NCBI RefSeq assembly: GCF_013032505.1
Contig: NZ_WQCG01000004.1
Location: forward strand, 186,001-250,000
DNA length: 64,000 nucleotides
From: Ruegeria atlantica
GTDB taxonomy: Bacteria > Pseudomonadota > Alphaproteobacteria > Rhodobacterales > Rhodobacteraceae
Reading direction: 5' to 3'
Shown: positions 53,300 through 61,729 of the stretch, in pieces
How positions within the stretch are numbered: the first letter of the stretch is position 1
Layout of the letters: each line of letters begins with the position of its first letter
The notes under the pieces: generated by a model
What the model saw: only the letters and a program-made list of their open reading frames with translations
Database searches by the model: none
Told to the model about the DNA's origin: nothing
Translations under genes and position numbers: made by a program

Positions 53300-54739
53300 T
53301 TACTCAGCCGCCCAGCCGCCAACGGCTTTGACCTCAAGAAAGTCTTCCAAACCCCAAAGACCGCCTTCGCGCCCGTTGCCGGATTGCTTCATGCCGCCAA
53401 AAGGCGACCCTGCACTGCGCGACTGGCCATTCATCTCGACCATGCCGGACCTTAACACCCGCGCCATGCGGTTGGCGCGCGCACCATCCTGTGTCTGGAC
53501 ATAGTTGGTCAGACCATATGGCGTGTCATTGGCGATTTCGACGGCCTCTTCTTCGGTGTCGAAGGGAATCATGGTCAGGACCGGGCCAAAAATTTCCTCG
53601 CGCGCGATGGTCATATGGTTGTTGGCATCAGCAAAGACGGTCGGGCGTACATAATAGCCCTTGTTCAGCCCTTCGGGACGCCCGGTGCCTCCCGTCACCA
53701 AACGGGCGCCTTCATCTATACCTTTCTGGATCAGGTCCTGAATTTTGGTCCACTGAAGCTCGTTCACGACGGGGCCGATGTGACGTCCTTCTTCCTGCGC
53801 ACTACCGACCGAAACCATGCTGGCCACCTCGGCCGCGGTTTCCACGGCCTGATCATAGATCGGGCGTTGAACCAGCATGCGGCTTGGGGCGTTACAGCTT
53901 TGGCCGGTGTTGTTCATCATGTGCAAAACACCGCGTTTGACCGCCTTATCATCCGCATCGGCAAAGACCACGTTTGCGCCTTTTCCGCCCAGCTCCAGAT
54001 GTACCTTCTTCAAAGTATCGGCTGCGCTTTTCGAGATCGCGGTCCCAGCACGGGTCGATCCGGTAAAGCTGACCATATCCACATCCGGATGTGCCGACAG
54101 TTGCGAGCCGACGCCGACACCATCGCCATTCACCAGATTGAAAACACCGGCGGGGAATCCTGCCTCATCCATCATCTCGGCAAAGATCATCGCGTTCAGT
54201 GGGCTTTGCTCGGACGGCTTCAGAACCATTGTACAGCCGGCAATAGCCGCCGCGCCAACCTTGAGCGTGATCTGATTCATTGGCCAGTTCCATGGCGTGA
54301 TCAGGGCGGCCACGCCGACCGCCTCATAAATAATCCGGTCATTGGGTGCGTGATCGCCCAGTGGGCGGTCGAACTGGAACGCTTTGGCTGCGCGTACAAA
54401 GTTTGCCAGGTGGTACATGCCCGCGCCGGATTGTTGGGTGCGCGCCATGTCGATTGGCGCTCCCATTTCAAGTGACATCGCCTGTGCCAGATCCTCGGAG
54501 CGGCTTTGGTAGATCTCGATCAGTTTTTCGACCAGTGCGATGCGGTCTTCGACCGGAGTGGCCATCCAGCCGGGCAGGGCGGCCTTTGCGGCCGCAACTG
54601 CGGCGTCGGTGTCAGCCTGCGCACCCAGCGAGATCACCGCACAAGGTTCCTCGGTCGATGGGTTGATCACCTCGAAATCATTTTCGACAGATGGGGCGAC
54701 CCATGTTCCGTTAATGTAGAAGTTGCGTTTCTCGATCAT
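53300..54739 (-). CDS. NAD(P)-dependent aldehyde dehydrogenase
   Basis: A 479-residue aldehyde dehydrogenase with LITPWNWPMN (cofactor), Glu249 in LELGGKGANVVF and nucleophile Cys282 in NNTGQSCNAPSRML. The QSCNAPSRM context is that of a general short-chain or aromatic aldehyde dehydrogenase subgroup common in proteobacteria. Substrate unknown. The ATG at 54739 follows AGGAGG by 7 bases. It is divergent from a peroxiredoxin gene with a 22-bp palindrome between them. Confidence 0.9.
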   Translation of the reverse strand: MIEKRNFYINGTWVAPSVENDFEVINPSTEEPCAVISLGAQADTDAAVAAAKAALPGWMATPVEDRIALVEKLIEIYQSRSEDLAQAMSLEMGAPIDMARTQQSGAGMYHLANFVRAAKAFQFDRPLGDHAPNDRIIYEAVGVAALITPWNWPMNQITLKVGAAAIAGCTMVLKPSEQSPLNAMIFAEMMDEAGFPAGVFNLVNGDGVGVGSQLSAHPDVDMVSFTGSTRAGTAISKSAADTLKKVHLELGGKGANVVFADADDKAVKRGVLHMMNNTGQSCNAPSRMLVQRPIYDQAVETAAEVASMVSVGSAQEEGRHIGPVVNELQWTKIQDLIQKGIDEGARLVTGGTGRPEGLNKGYYVRPTVFADANNHMTIAREEIFGPVLTMIPFDTEEEAVEIANDTPYGLTNYVQTQDGARANRMARVLRSGMVEMNGQSRSAGSPFGGMKQSGNGREGGLWGLEDFLEVKAVGGWAAE

Positions 54740-54815
54740 CACGTATCCTCCTGATCCTGTGGCCCGGATGGCGGGAATTTGCGCCACTCTGGCACCGGCA
54801 TACAAGCGTGGCAAG

Positions 54816-54837
54816 AAATAATTTGATCAAATTATTT
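54816..54837. promoter_or_regulatory. Perfect 22-bp palindrome in a divergent intergenic region
   Basis: AAATAATTTGA followed directly by its own reverse complement, with no spacer and no mismatch. It lies 77 bases from the aldehyde dehydrogenase start and about 105 from the peroxiredoxin start. This is a strong operator candidate; it matches no motif I can name with confidence. Confidence 0.7.
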
Positions 54838-54942
54838 TCCTCAAAAATGAATACCCTTTCAGGCCGTGAATGGTTTAACAATGGCGCAGAGTAATTAGGT
54901 TTCCCCAATCGACTCGGTTTTTTCACAAAAAGGAGATGCCCC

Positions 54943-55593
54943 ATGGGTTTGCGCATCAATGACACCGTTCCGAATTTCACCGCAGAAACGGATCAGGGCA
55001 CGGTTCAGTTCCATGACTGGATCGGCGACAGCTGGGCGATCCTGTTCTCGCACCCTAAAGATTTCACTCCGGTCTGTACTACCGAGTTTTCTGCGGTCGC
55101 GCAGTTGAACGATGAATGGGCAGCCCGCAACACCAAGGTGATGGGCGTCTCAGTCGATGGTGTCGAGGACCACAAGAAGTGGAAGAAAGACATCGAGGCG
55201 TATGGCAACGCCAACCCTGGTTTTCCGATCATTGCCGATGACGGCCTGGCCGTGTCCAAGGCGTTCGACATGCTGCCCGCCGAGGCGTACCTGCCCGATG
55301 GTCGCACGCCCGCCGACAGCGCCACCGTGCGTTCCGTATTCATCATCGGGCCGGACAAACAGCTGAAACTGTCGATGACCTACCCGATGACCGTGGGCCG
55401 TAACTTTGCGGAAATCCTGCGTGCGCTGGATGGTCTGCAGATGAGCGCCAAGGGCGTGGCTACCCCCGCAAACTGGGTGCCGGGCGAAGATGTGATCATC
55501 CCGCCTGCCGTGTCGAACGACGAAGCAAAAGAAAAGTTTGGTGAGTTCGAAACGATCTTCCCGTACCTGCGTAAAACAAAAGCGCCGAGCTAA
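54943..55593 (+). CDS. 1-Cys peroxiredoxin (Prx6 family)
   Basis: A 216-residue peroxiredoxin. The peroxidatic Cys45 is in FTPVCTTEFSAV, the Prx6 signature, and the C-terminal extension (NWVPGEDVIIPPAVSNDEAKEKFGEFETIFPYLR) is typical of the longer 1-Cys group. It detoxifies hydrogen or organic peroxides. AAGGAG precedes the ATG. It shares a palindrome-bearing promoter region with an aldehyde dehydrogenase. Confidence 0.94.
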   Translation: MGLRINDTVPNFTAETDQGTVQFHDWIGDSWAILFSHPKDFTPVCTTEFSAVAQLNDEWAARNTKVMGVSVDGVEDHKKWKKDIEAYGNANPGFPIIADDGLAVSKAFDMLPAEAYLPDGRTPADSATVRSVFIIGPDKQLKLSMTYPMTVGRNFAEILRALDGLQMSAKGVATPANWVPGEDVIIPPAVSNDEAKEKFGEFETIFPYLRKTKAPS

Positions 55594-55601
55594 AATAAAT
55601 T

Positions 55602-55626
55602 CGGGCGGGGCTCAAAGCTCCGCCCG
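55602..55626. terminator. Hairpin between convergent peroxiredoxin and glycosyltransferase genes
   Basis: A nearly perfect 11-bp GC-rich stem (55602-55626) with a 3-base loop, 9 bases after the peroxiredoxin stop. The T run is poor, so it may work with Rho or only in part. Confidence 0.65.
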
Positions 55627-55650
55627 GTTCCAAAGCACTTTAAAACCCAC

Positions 55651-56373
55651 TTAAGCGGCGGATCTTTGAGGGTGCAGATACAGTTTCCGACGATAAGCCG
55701 CGCGTTTGAATTCGCGCGTCAGCTTGTCGGCCAACGGCGGGCTTGCCTGAATGGTCGAACCGCCGATTTCCTGCGCGACTTCCTGATTGCCGCTGCCTTG
55801 CAACGATAGGATCGGTTGTCCTGTCACCCAGTGCATTTGCAGGAACGTGTCCACCGGCCGGTCGATTTTGTTGGTTATCGCAAGCAACCGTTCAGCTGCA
55901 CGCCGCCCCACCATTTGACAGACGCATTGCAGACCAATGATCTTTGGCAGGATCAGACGCATTCCGTTTTGTTTTGCGAGCGTTCGCGCCGCATCCTCAC
56001 GCTGCTTCACCGGAATTCGTATATAATGATCCGGGGTCGCAAGCGGTTCCAGCATTTCCAACGCATCAGCCATGCGGCATGGATCTATGCGCAGATCATC
56101 CTCGGTAATGATGGCGCGGTCGATCTTTTCATCGACCAGCTTGCGCCAGATTCGGCGGTGGCTTTCGAAAACCCCGATCTCGGCCGGGCGCAGTGGAAAT
56201 GGATATCTGGGGCGGTACAGGTCGCCTGGAAACAACTGAACATCCGCGATCTGCGCGGGATCCTTCCCGTTGACGGCCTCGAATAGTTCTGCATTTGGCA
56301 GACTGGCACACAGCTGTTCGGCGTTGGGTCGCCGCGCTGTGCTTGCCGTCATATGGATGACAAATGTCTTCAT
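55651..56373 (-). CDS. Glycosyltransferase family 25-like protein
   Basis: A 240-residue protein that starts MKTFVIHMTASTARRPNAEQL and carries PAEIGVFESHRRIWRKLVDEKIDRAIITEDDLRIDP (about 82-117), the GT25 pattern with the catalytic EDD-like acidic triad. Such enzymes add sugars to lipopolysaccharide. No LPS gene neighbours are present. The ATG at 56373 is chosen by alignment with the family start; the open frame continues upstream without support. Confidence 0.8.
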   Translation of the reverse strand: MKTFVIHMTASTARRPNAEQLCASLPNAELFEAVNGKDPAQIADVQLFPGDLYRPRYPFPLRPAEIGVFESHRRIWRKLVDEKIDRAIITEDDLRIDPCRMADALEMLEPLATPDHYIRIPVKQREDAARTLAKQNGMRLILPKIIGLQCVCQMVGRRAAERLLAITNKIDRPVDTFLQMHWVTGQPILSLQGSGNQEVAQEIGGSTIQASPPLADKLTREFKRAAYRRKLYLHPQRSAA

Positions 56374-56443
56374 GTCACAGTGCATAGAACACCGGAACGG
56401 GAGGGGGAAGAGAAACCCGAAAGAAACACTTCCCCGTGATGTG

Positions 56444-57133
56444 TCAGAATCCGTAGCGCAGGCCGAAATTGACGCTGAAAGCGTCGATGTCATCCTCAAC
56501 CGTACCTGTGGATGCGCCGTTCGGCGCCAAACGTGCCGACGAAACATCGAATGCCCGAGTAAACCGGGTGTCCAGCGTCAAAGCGGTACTTGGGCTGATC
56601 TCGTAGGCAACGCCGGCAATGATTTGCGCCGCAAAGGTGGTGTCGGTGTCGTTAAGCTCGACGCCTGGTCCGTATGCAAAGTCCAGATCAGAATACGTAG
56701 CACCCAGTCCCAGACCGACATAAGGCGTAAAGGCTCCGGCCTGTTTGAAATCTACCAGCACATTAGCGAACAACGATGTTTGTGACACGTCGCCCGAAAT
56801 GTTCCCTTCTGCACCAGGGCCGTTGCCCGAGAAATTGACGCCATCCACGTCATTGTCACGATACGACAGCTCAAGTTCGATCCGGGTGCCGATCTGATTG
56901 TTCGACCATTGCGGGATCTCTTTGCCGACGGCGATGCCAAGTCCGTAACCGCCGTCGAAGTCTGTGTCCACTGATTGCGAAGATCCGTTGACCGTGCCGC
57001 TGAAGTCGCTGTCCTGTAGCTGGCTGTACCCGGCAAAGCCATGTAAGTAGAGGCCCTCAGACAAGTTCTGTGCGGCCAGCGCGGATGCGCTGATCGTCAA
57101 GGCTGTCGTGGCGAGAAGAAGACGCGTAACCAT
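56444..57133 (-). CDS. Outer-membrane beta-barrel protein
   Basis: A 229-residue protein with a signal peptide (MVTRLLLATTALTISASALA, cleaved before AQNLSEG) and an 8-strand type barrel of alternating polar and hydrophobic strands, ending SVNFGLRYGF with the terminal Phe that signals BAM-dependent insertion. It belongs to the OmpW/OmpA-N-like or porin-family-type small barrels. Function unknown. The ATG at 57133 is 7 bases after AAGGA; an ATG at 57139 is too close to it. Confidence 0.85.
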   Translation of the reverse strand: MVTRLLLATTALTISASALAAQNLSEGLYLHGFAGYSQLQDSDFSGTVNGSSQSVDTDFDGGYGLGIAVGKEIPQWSNNQIGTRIELELSYRDNDVDGVNFSGNGPGAEGNISGDVSQTSLFANVLVDFKQAGAFTPYVGLGLGATYSDLDFAYGPGVELNDTDTTFAAQIIAGVAYEISPSTALTLDTRFTRAFDVSSARLAPNGASTGTVEDDIDAFSVNFGLRYGF

Positions 57134-57413
57134 GGCCATGTCCTTTGTTCCATAATTGGTATGGCGGACATGTGGGCAATAGAGGCCCAAAATAAAGGCG
57201 ACAGCCGCTCACTTCGCTTCACAGTAGTTTGGGGGCGTGTGAGTGAATAAACTTGGCGACTACTCGGCACTTTGGGCCTCGGTGAAGTGATGGAAAGGCG
57301 GTTAGGCCGCCCGGTTCTGCATTTGCCCGATTTGTGTTAGGGTTGGGCGGGGCAATCAACAGGTATGTAAGCAAGACGTCGGGCATTCGGACTGTGTAGA
57401 ACAGGAGAAGACG

Positions 57414-58049
57414 ATGGCGTTTACAGATTGGTACGTTGAAGGTGATGCGTTCGGGAACTGCAATTGCGGCTATGCCTGCCCTTGCCAGTTCGAAGAATTG
57501 CCAACCCAGGGGCATTGCCGCGGTTTTGAAGTGCTTGAAGTGTCCAAAGGCCATTTTGGCGACATCGACCTTTCTGGAACAAAGGCGGCGCTGATCTATG
57601 CCTGGCCGGGTCCGATCTTTGAGGGCGGCGGCGAAATGCAAGTAATCATCGACCCAAGTGCCTCGGACGCTCAACGCGCCGCGTTGGAAAAGGTCTTTCA
57701 TGGGGAAGAGACCGAAGAGATGGCGACGCATTGGCACGTCTTCCGTACGATGTGCGACAATGTTCACGAGACACTGTTTGTGCCGATTGATTTTGAGATG
57801 GACATGGAGGGGCGCACCGCCAGTGTTTCAATTGGTGACGTGTTGAATTCAACCGGACGTCCCATTGAGGCACCGCATGGCGGTGGTCCTCATCGCGTGC
57901 GGATCGACATCCCCGGCGGTATCGAGTTCACTCTGGCCGAGATCGGCAGCGCATCAACCAAAGCCGATGCCGCGATCAAGCTGGATTTGAACGACAGTTA
58001 TGGACAGTGGCATGTGATGAAACACGGGCCGTCTGGCGTGGCGCACTGA
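57414..58049 (+). CDS. DUF1326 protein
   Basis: A 211-residue cytosolic protein with NCNCGYACPCQF near residue 15, a cysteine-rich motif of the DUF1326 family that may bind metal. Further blocks are TKAALIYAWPGPIFEGGGEMQVIID and VRIDIPGGIEFTLAEIGSASTKADAAIKLDLNDSYGQWHVMKHG. The usual partner, a DUF2182 metal-binding integral membrane protein gene, does not follow; the next gene is convergent. AGGAGAAGACG precedes the ATG. No reaction is known. Confidence 0.88.
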   Translation: MAFTDWYVEGDAFGNCNCGYACPCQFEELPTQGHCRGFEVLEVSKGHFGDIDLSGTKAALIYAWPGPIFEGGGEMQVIIDPSASDAQRAALEKVFHGEETEEMATHWHVFRTMCDNVHETLFVPIDFEMDMEGRTASVSIGDVLNSTGRPIEAPHGGGPHRVRIDIPGGIEFTLAEIGSASTKADAAIKLDLNDSYGQWHVMKHGPSGVAH

Positions 58050-58079
58050 CGTTCTGGCCAGTTGACTTGTCAGCAAGGA

Positions 58080-58566
58080 TCAGGCTGCAGCGGCTTCACA
58101 AGTCAGATGTTCGCTTTGACCAGCTTCGTTCATTTCCTGGCTTGGCTTAATGGGCCGCACGCGATCATAGATGATGTGGAAAAGGTAGGTGTAAACCGTG
58201 TAAGTCAGCGTCAGACCGACATTGAGCGCAAGCGCTGATCCCAGAGAATGCCCCCCCTACCATCATCAAAAGTGGGCAAGTGATCATGACTGCCGTAACC
58301 TCATGCAATGTGGCATGAAAAACGCGCACCGATTGGGGGCGTTTGCAGGCCAGCCGGGCCGTTTTATCCCGCTCAATCAGATCGAAAATGGTGTTGAAGA
58401 TCGGGCACCAGATCATGATCACAATCGACAGCATAGTGATCATAGCGAACCCGTGCACCATCGATGCACCGGTCAAATACGCGTATACGGGCGAGACAAA
58501 AGCGATCCCTATCAATTCGAAACTGCCGGTCTGGATAATGCGTTCTTTGAAAGTCCTCAGTGTCAT
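58080..58566 (-). pseudogene. PACE-family (AceI-like) multidrug efflux protein, frameshifted at a G7 run
   Basis: From the ATG at 58566 the product has the PACE start MTLRTFKERIIQTGSFELIGIAF and two helix pairs with WCPIFNTIFDLIERD, up to MMVGG near residue 106. It then leaves the frame in a run of seven G (58251-58257 on the plus strand are C7) and ends at 58165 in an unrelated tail. Reading with one G fewer restores a conserved C-terminal half: SLGSALALNVGLTLTYTVYTYLFHIIYDRVRPI, ending at a stop at 58080-58082, 161 residues in all, the normal PACE length. PACE proteins export biocides such as chlorhexidine, and polyamines. The shift is either a sequence error, a decayed gene or slippage-driven on/off switching. 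Confidence 0.85.
58251..58257. repeat. Homopolymer C7 (G7 on the coding strand)
   Basis: The seven-base run inside the PACE gene at which the frame is lost. Six bases would make the gene intact. Such tracts are prone to slippage in replication and to base-call errors. Confidence 0.95.
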
Positions 58567-58770
58567 TTCACGCCTTTCAATACACAGGATCACGGTTCAG
58601 CCGAGCGATGGCCCGGCTGCTGAAAATACGGATGGTCTCAAGGGGTGGATTTTTTCCCTAACGTAACCTTTCATGAAGAAATACATCTGACTGTGAACTC
58701 GAACACATTCAGATATTTATGGCAAAAATTGACCGATCCGCCCTTGGCTGGGTGGTCATAGCTCGAAACG

Positions 58771-58802
58771 AAAAAAGGCCCCAGCGTTTCCACCGGGGCC
58801 TT
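58771..58802 (-). terminator. Terminator of pnp (minus strand)
   Basis: AAGGCCCC and GGGGCCTT pair in a perfect 8-bp stem, followed on the minus strand by TTTT. It lies about 22 bases after the pnp stop. Confidence 0.85.
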
Positions 58803-58824
58803 GATCAATTGAAAGAAGAACAGA

Positions 58825-60975
58825 TTACTCTGCGCTTTCCTCTTTCTTTTCTTTCTTCTCGGGAACGATCTCTTCGCCGGTTTCCTGATCGACTACTTTC
58901 ATCGACAGGCGGACCTTGCCGCGATCGTCAAAGCCCAGCAGCTTAACTTTCACTTCCTGACCTTCTTTCAGAACATCCGACGGATGGTTCAGGCGGCGGT
59001 TTTCGATCTGGGACACGTGGACCAGGCCGTCGCGCTTGCCAAAGAAGTTCACGAAGGCACCGAAGTCGACGATCTTCACGACCTTACCGGTGTAGACCTG
59101 ACCTTCTTCCGGCTCAGCTACGATCGAGTGGATCATCTCATAAGCCTTCTTGATCGATTCACCATCAGGCGAGGCGATCTTGATCACACCATCGTCGTTG
59201 ATGTCGACCTTGGCGCCCGACACTTCAACGATTTCGCGGATGACCTTACCGCCCGAGCCGATCACTTCACGGATCTTGTCGGTTGGGATGTTCATGGTCT
59301 CGATGCGCGGGGCGTGGACCGAGAAATCGTTAGTCTCGGACAGAGCTTTGCCCATCTCACCCAGGATGTGCATCCGGCCGTCCTTGGCTTGTGCCAGGGC
59401 TTTCTCCATGATCTCAGGCGTGATGCCTGCGACCTTGATGTCCATCTGCAGAGAGGTGATGCCGTTTTCGGTACCCGCCACTTTGAAGTCCATGTCGCCC
59501 AAGTGATCTTCGTCACCCAGAATGTCCGACAGGATGGCATAATCGCCGTCATCTTCCAGGATCAGACCCATGGCCACACCGGCAACCGGTGCTTTCAGCG
59601 GAACGCCTGCATCCATCATCGACAGCGAGCCGCCGCAGACCGATGCCATTGAGGACGAGCCGTTGGATTCGGTGATCTCGGACACGATGCGGATCGTGTA
59701 GGGGAAGTCGGTTGCCGCAGGCAGAACCGCTTGCAGCGCACGCCATGCCAGCTTGCCGTGGCCGATCTCACGACGACCCGGGCCACCAACGCGGCCAACT
59801 TCACCAACCGAATAGGGGGGGAAGTTGTAATGCAGCAGGAAGTTCGATTTGAAGTTGCCGTGCAGCGCGTCGATGAACTGTTCGTCGTCACCGGTGCCCA
59901 GCGTGGTCACGGCCAGCGCCTGGGTTTCGCCGCGGGTGAACAGTGCGGAACCGTGTGTACGGGGCAGCATCGAGGTTTCTGCAACGATCGAACGGATATC
60001 GGTGGTCGAACGACCGTCGATCCGCTTGCCGCCTTTGACGACGTCGCCGCGCAGAATGCCTGCTTCGAGCTTTTTCATCGCGGAACCGAGGTTGCTGTCT
60101 TCCAGCTGCTCTTCGGTCAGCGCTTCCTTGATCGCTTCACGGGCAGCGGCAACAGCGGCGGTGCGCTCTTGCTTGTCGGTGATTGCGAACGCGGCGCGCA
60201 TCTGCTCTTCACCGGCGGCTTTAACGGCAGCGGACAGCTCGGAGTAATCCGGCGCCTGGAAATCAAACGGCTCTTTCGCGGCTTCTTCGGCCAGCGAGAT
60301 GATCAGGTCGATAACCGGCTGGATCTGCTCATGCGCAAAGTTCACCGCGCCTAGCATTTCCGCTTCGGACAGTTCGTAAGCTTCTGATTCAACCATCATC
60401 ACGGCGTCTTTGGTGCCAGCAACAACCAGATCCAGACGCTGTTCAGGGTTCAGGCGCAGGTCCTGCATGTCGTCGACGGTCGGGTTCAGAACGTATTCAC
60501 CGTCCTCGAAACCAACGCGGGCACCGGCAATCGGGCCACGGAACGGCGCGCCGGAAATAGTCAGCGCGGCGGACGCAGCGATCATCGCGACGATATCGGG
60601 GTCGTTGACCAGATCGTGGCTCAGCACGGTGCACATCACCAGCACTTCGTTTTTGAAGCCGTCAACGAACAGCGGGCGGATCGGACGGTCGATAAGACGC
60701 GCGGTCAGCGTCTCTTTTTCGGTCGGGCGCGCCTCGCGCTTGAAGAAGCCACCCGGAACCTTACCGGCGGCATAGTATTTTTCCTGATAGTGGACGGTCA
60801 GCGGGAAAAAGTCCTGACCCGGTTTTTGAGCCCGTGCAAAGGTCACGTTCGCCATGACGCTGGTTTCGCCCAGCGTGGCAATCACACTGCCGTCCGCCTG
60901 ACGGGCAACCTTGCCGGTTTCCAGTGTAAGCGTCTCTTCGCCCCACTGCATAGATTTCTTTGTTACATCAAACAT
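58825..60975 (-). CDS. pnp: Polyribonucleotide nucleotidyltransferase (PNPase)
   Basis: A 716-residue exoribonuclease that degrades mRNA from the 3' end using phosphate. It has two RNase PH-like halves (about 5-235 and 300-545) with [33 protein letters not shown] and [23 protein letters not shown], then a KH domain (about 555-615, [19 protein letters not shown]) and an S1 domain (about 622-690). The tail is lysine/glutamate-rich. Full length. The usual neighbour rpsO is not upstream in this window. A hairpin-rich leader precedes the start. Confidence 0.97.
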   Translation of the reverse strand: MFDVTKKSMQWGEETLTLETGKVARQADGSVIATLGETSVMANVTFARAQKPGQDFFPLTVHYQEKYYAAGKVPGGFFKREARPTEKETLTARLIDRPIRPLFVDGFKNEVLVMCTVLSHDLVNDPDIVAMIAASAALTISGAPFRGPIAGARVGFEDGEYVLNPTVDDMQDLRLNPEQRLDLVVAGTKDAVMMVESEAYELSEAEMLGAVNFAHEQIQPVIDLIISLAEEAAKEPFDFQAPDYSELSAAVKAAGEEQMRAAFAITDKQERTAAVAAAREAIKEALTEEQLEDSNLGSAMKKLEAGILRGDVVKGGKRIDGRSTTDIRSIVAETSMLPRTHGSALFTRGETQALAVTTLGTGDDEQFIDALHGNFKSNFLLHYNFPPYSVGEVGRVGGPGRREIGHGKLAWRALQAVLPAATDFPYTIRIVSEITESNGSSSMASVCGGSLSMMDAGVPLKAPVAGVAMGLILEDDGDYAILSDILGDEDHLGDMDFKVAGTENGITSLQMDIKVAGITPEIMEKALAQAKDGRMHILGEMGKALSETNDFSVHAPRIETMNIPTDKIREVIGSGGKVIREIVEVSGAKVDINDDGVIKIASPDGESIKKAYEMIHSIVAEPEEGQVYTGKVVKIVDFGAFVNFFGKRDGLVHVSQIENRRLNHPSDVLKEGQEVKVKLLGFDDRGKVRLSMKVVDQETGEEIVPEKKEKKEESAE

Positions 60976-60990
60976 ATGCGTATCCTAGAT

Positions 60991-61019
60991 GGGAGCACTC
61001 CCGCCCCTGCGGGTCTCCC
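60991..61019 (-). promoter_or_regulatory. Structured leader upstream of pnp with alternative hairpins
   Basis: GGGAG (60991-60995) can pair either with CTCCC at 60998-61002 or with CTCCC at 61015-61019; in the second case CCCGC (61000-61004) also pairs with GCGGG (61009-61013). The two folds exclude each other. In enteric bacteria pnp is autoregulated through a 5' stem cut by RNase III, so this may serve the same purpose; that is inference. Confidence 0.45.
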
Positions 61020-61729
61020 GTTTTGCATGGCGGCCCCATTGCCGCCGACCCAATTTTTACTTTCGTCTGAGTGCCGGGGTCAGGGCACAACGTCTCAGAT
61101 AACGCGCGCATACATGAGATTGCGTTGAATTGAAAGAGGTCTCGCTAGCGGCAAGGATATTGCCTGAGTTTACAAAGGCCGCTCACGCGACTTTCGAAAT
61201 GCCCGAATGTCAGTCGCTATTTCCAGAACTGGTGAAGTGGCTGTGACGTGTACAGCGCCGTCCCTGTCAAACTTCGAAAACGCCAATGCAATGACCGACC
61301 AGACCCACGAATTCAGCCACGGCAGTGCACCACTTGCTGCGATCCCCCTAAGAATAACCTCAAGATCAAAATTGGGTCAGCGCTGGGTCGTGGGGATAGA
61401 GACCACCGGCAACAGGATCGCAACAAGGCGAAAACCGCCGTGAGGATGCCGGAATAGAATTGCTGGAAAGTCGAAACGAAAAAGACGCTGAACAAAAGAA
61501 AAAAAACTGCGCCCAAACCCGTTAATGGAGAGTTGGATGCAAGGCGTACGCTAAAATCATTCGTATTCTCTTTTGTGAATGCATTTTGTGAAATTTCGAT
61601 GCCAGTATAGGATGTTACCACTGAACCCGCGGTTGAAAAGACGGAAGCGCGCCAAGGGGGTATAATACTCATATCCGTCAGTCGGCCGAATACCTTGGCG
61701 TTTGCACCTATTGAACAGAGGGGCATCGT
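61020..61729. other. Gene-poor region between pnp and the BCCT gene
   Basis: About 0.7 kb with no convincing gene. The middle (about 61480-61620) is unusually A-rich for this window. The rightward frame 61207-61443 (78 codons) looks random. A leftward frame at 61313-61672 is listed separately at low confidence. No tRNA, ribosomal protein S15 gene or other RNA was recognised. The promoter of the transporter gene probably lies in the last 100 bases; TATAAT occurs at 61661-61666, but I could not define a -35 element with confidence. Confidence 0.6.
61313..61672 (-). CDS. Doubtful small membrane protein
   Basis: A 119-codon frame in the pnp-BCCT gap, starting MSIIPPWRAS. Its middle is one strongly hydrophobic segment (LGAVFFLLFSVFFVSTFQQFYSGI, in parts about 53-80), and the rest is unremarkable. 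There is no clear ribosome site, no recognised family, and base composition is atypical. It may be a real small inner-membrane protein, a gene remnant or a chance frame. Confidence 0.2.
   Translation of the reverse strand: MSIIPPWRASVFSTAGSVVTSYTGIEISQNAFTKENTNDFSVRLASNSPLTGLGAVFFLLFSVFFVSTFQQFYSGILTAVFALLRSCCRWSLSPRPSADPILILRLFLGGSQQVVHCRG

Noticed and set aside
53615..54475. A 286-codon plus-strand frame
   Set aside because: Shadow of the aldehyde dehydrogenase gene.
58719..58946. A 75-codon plus-strand frame near the pnp end
   Set aside because: It runs across the pnp terminator and the pnp coding end in antisense and has no ribosome site.
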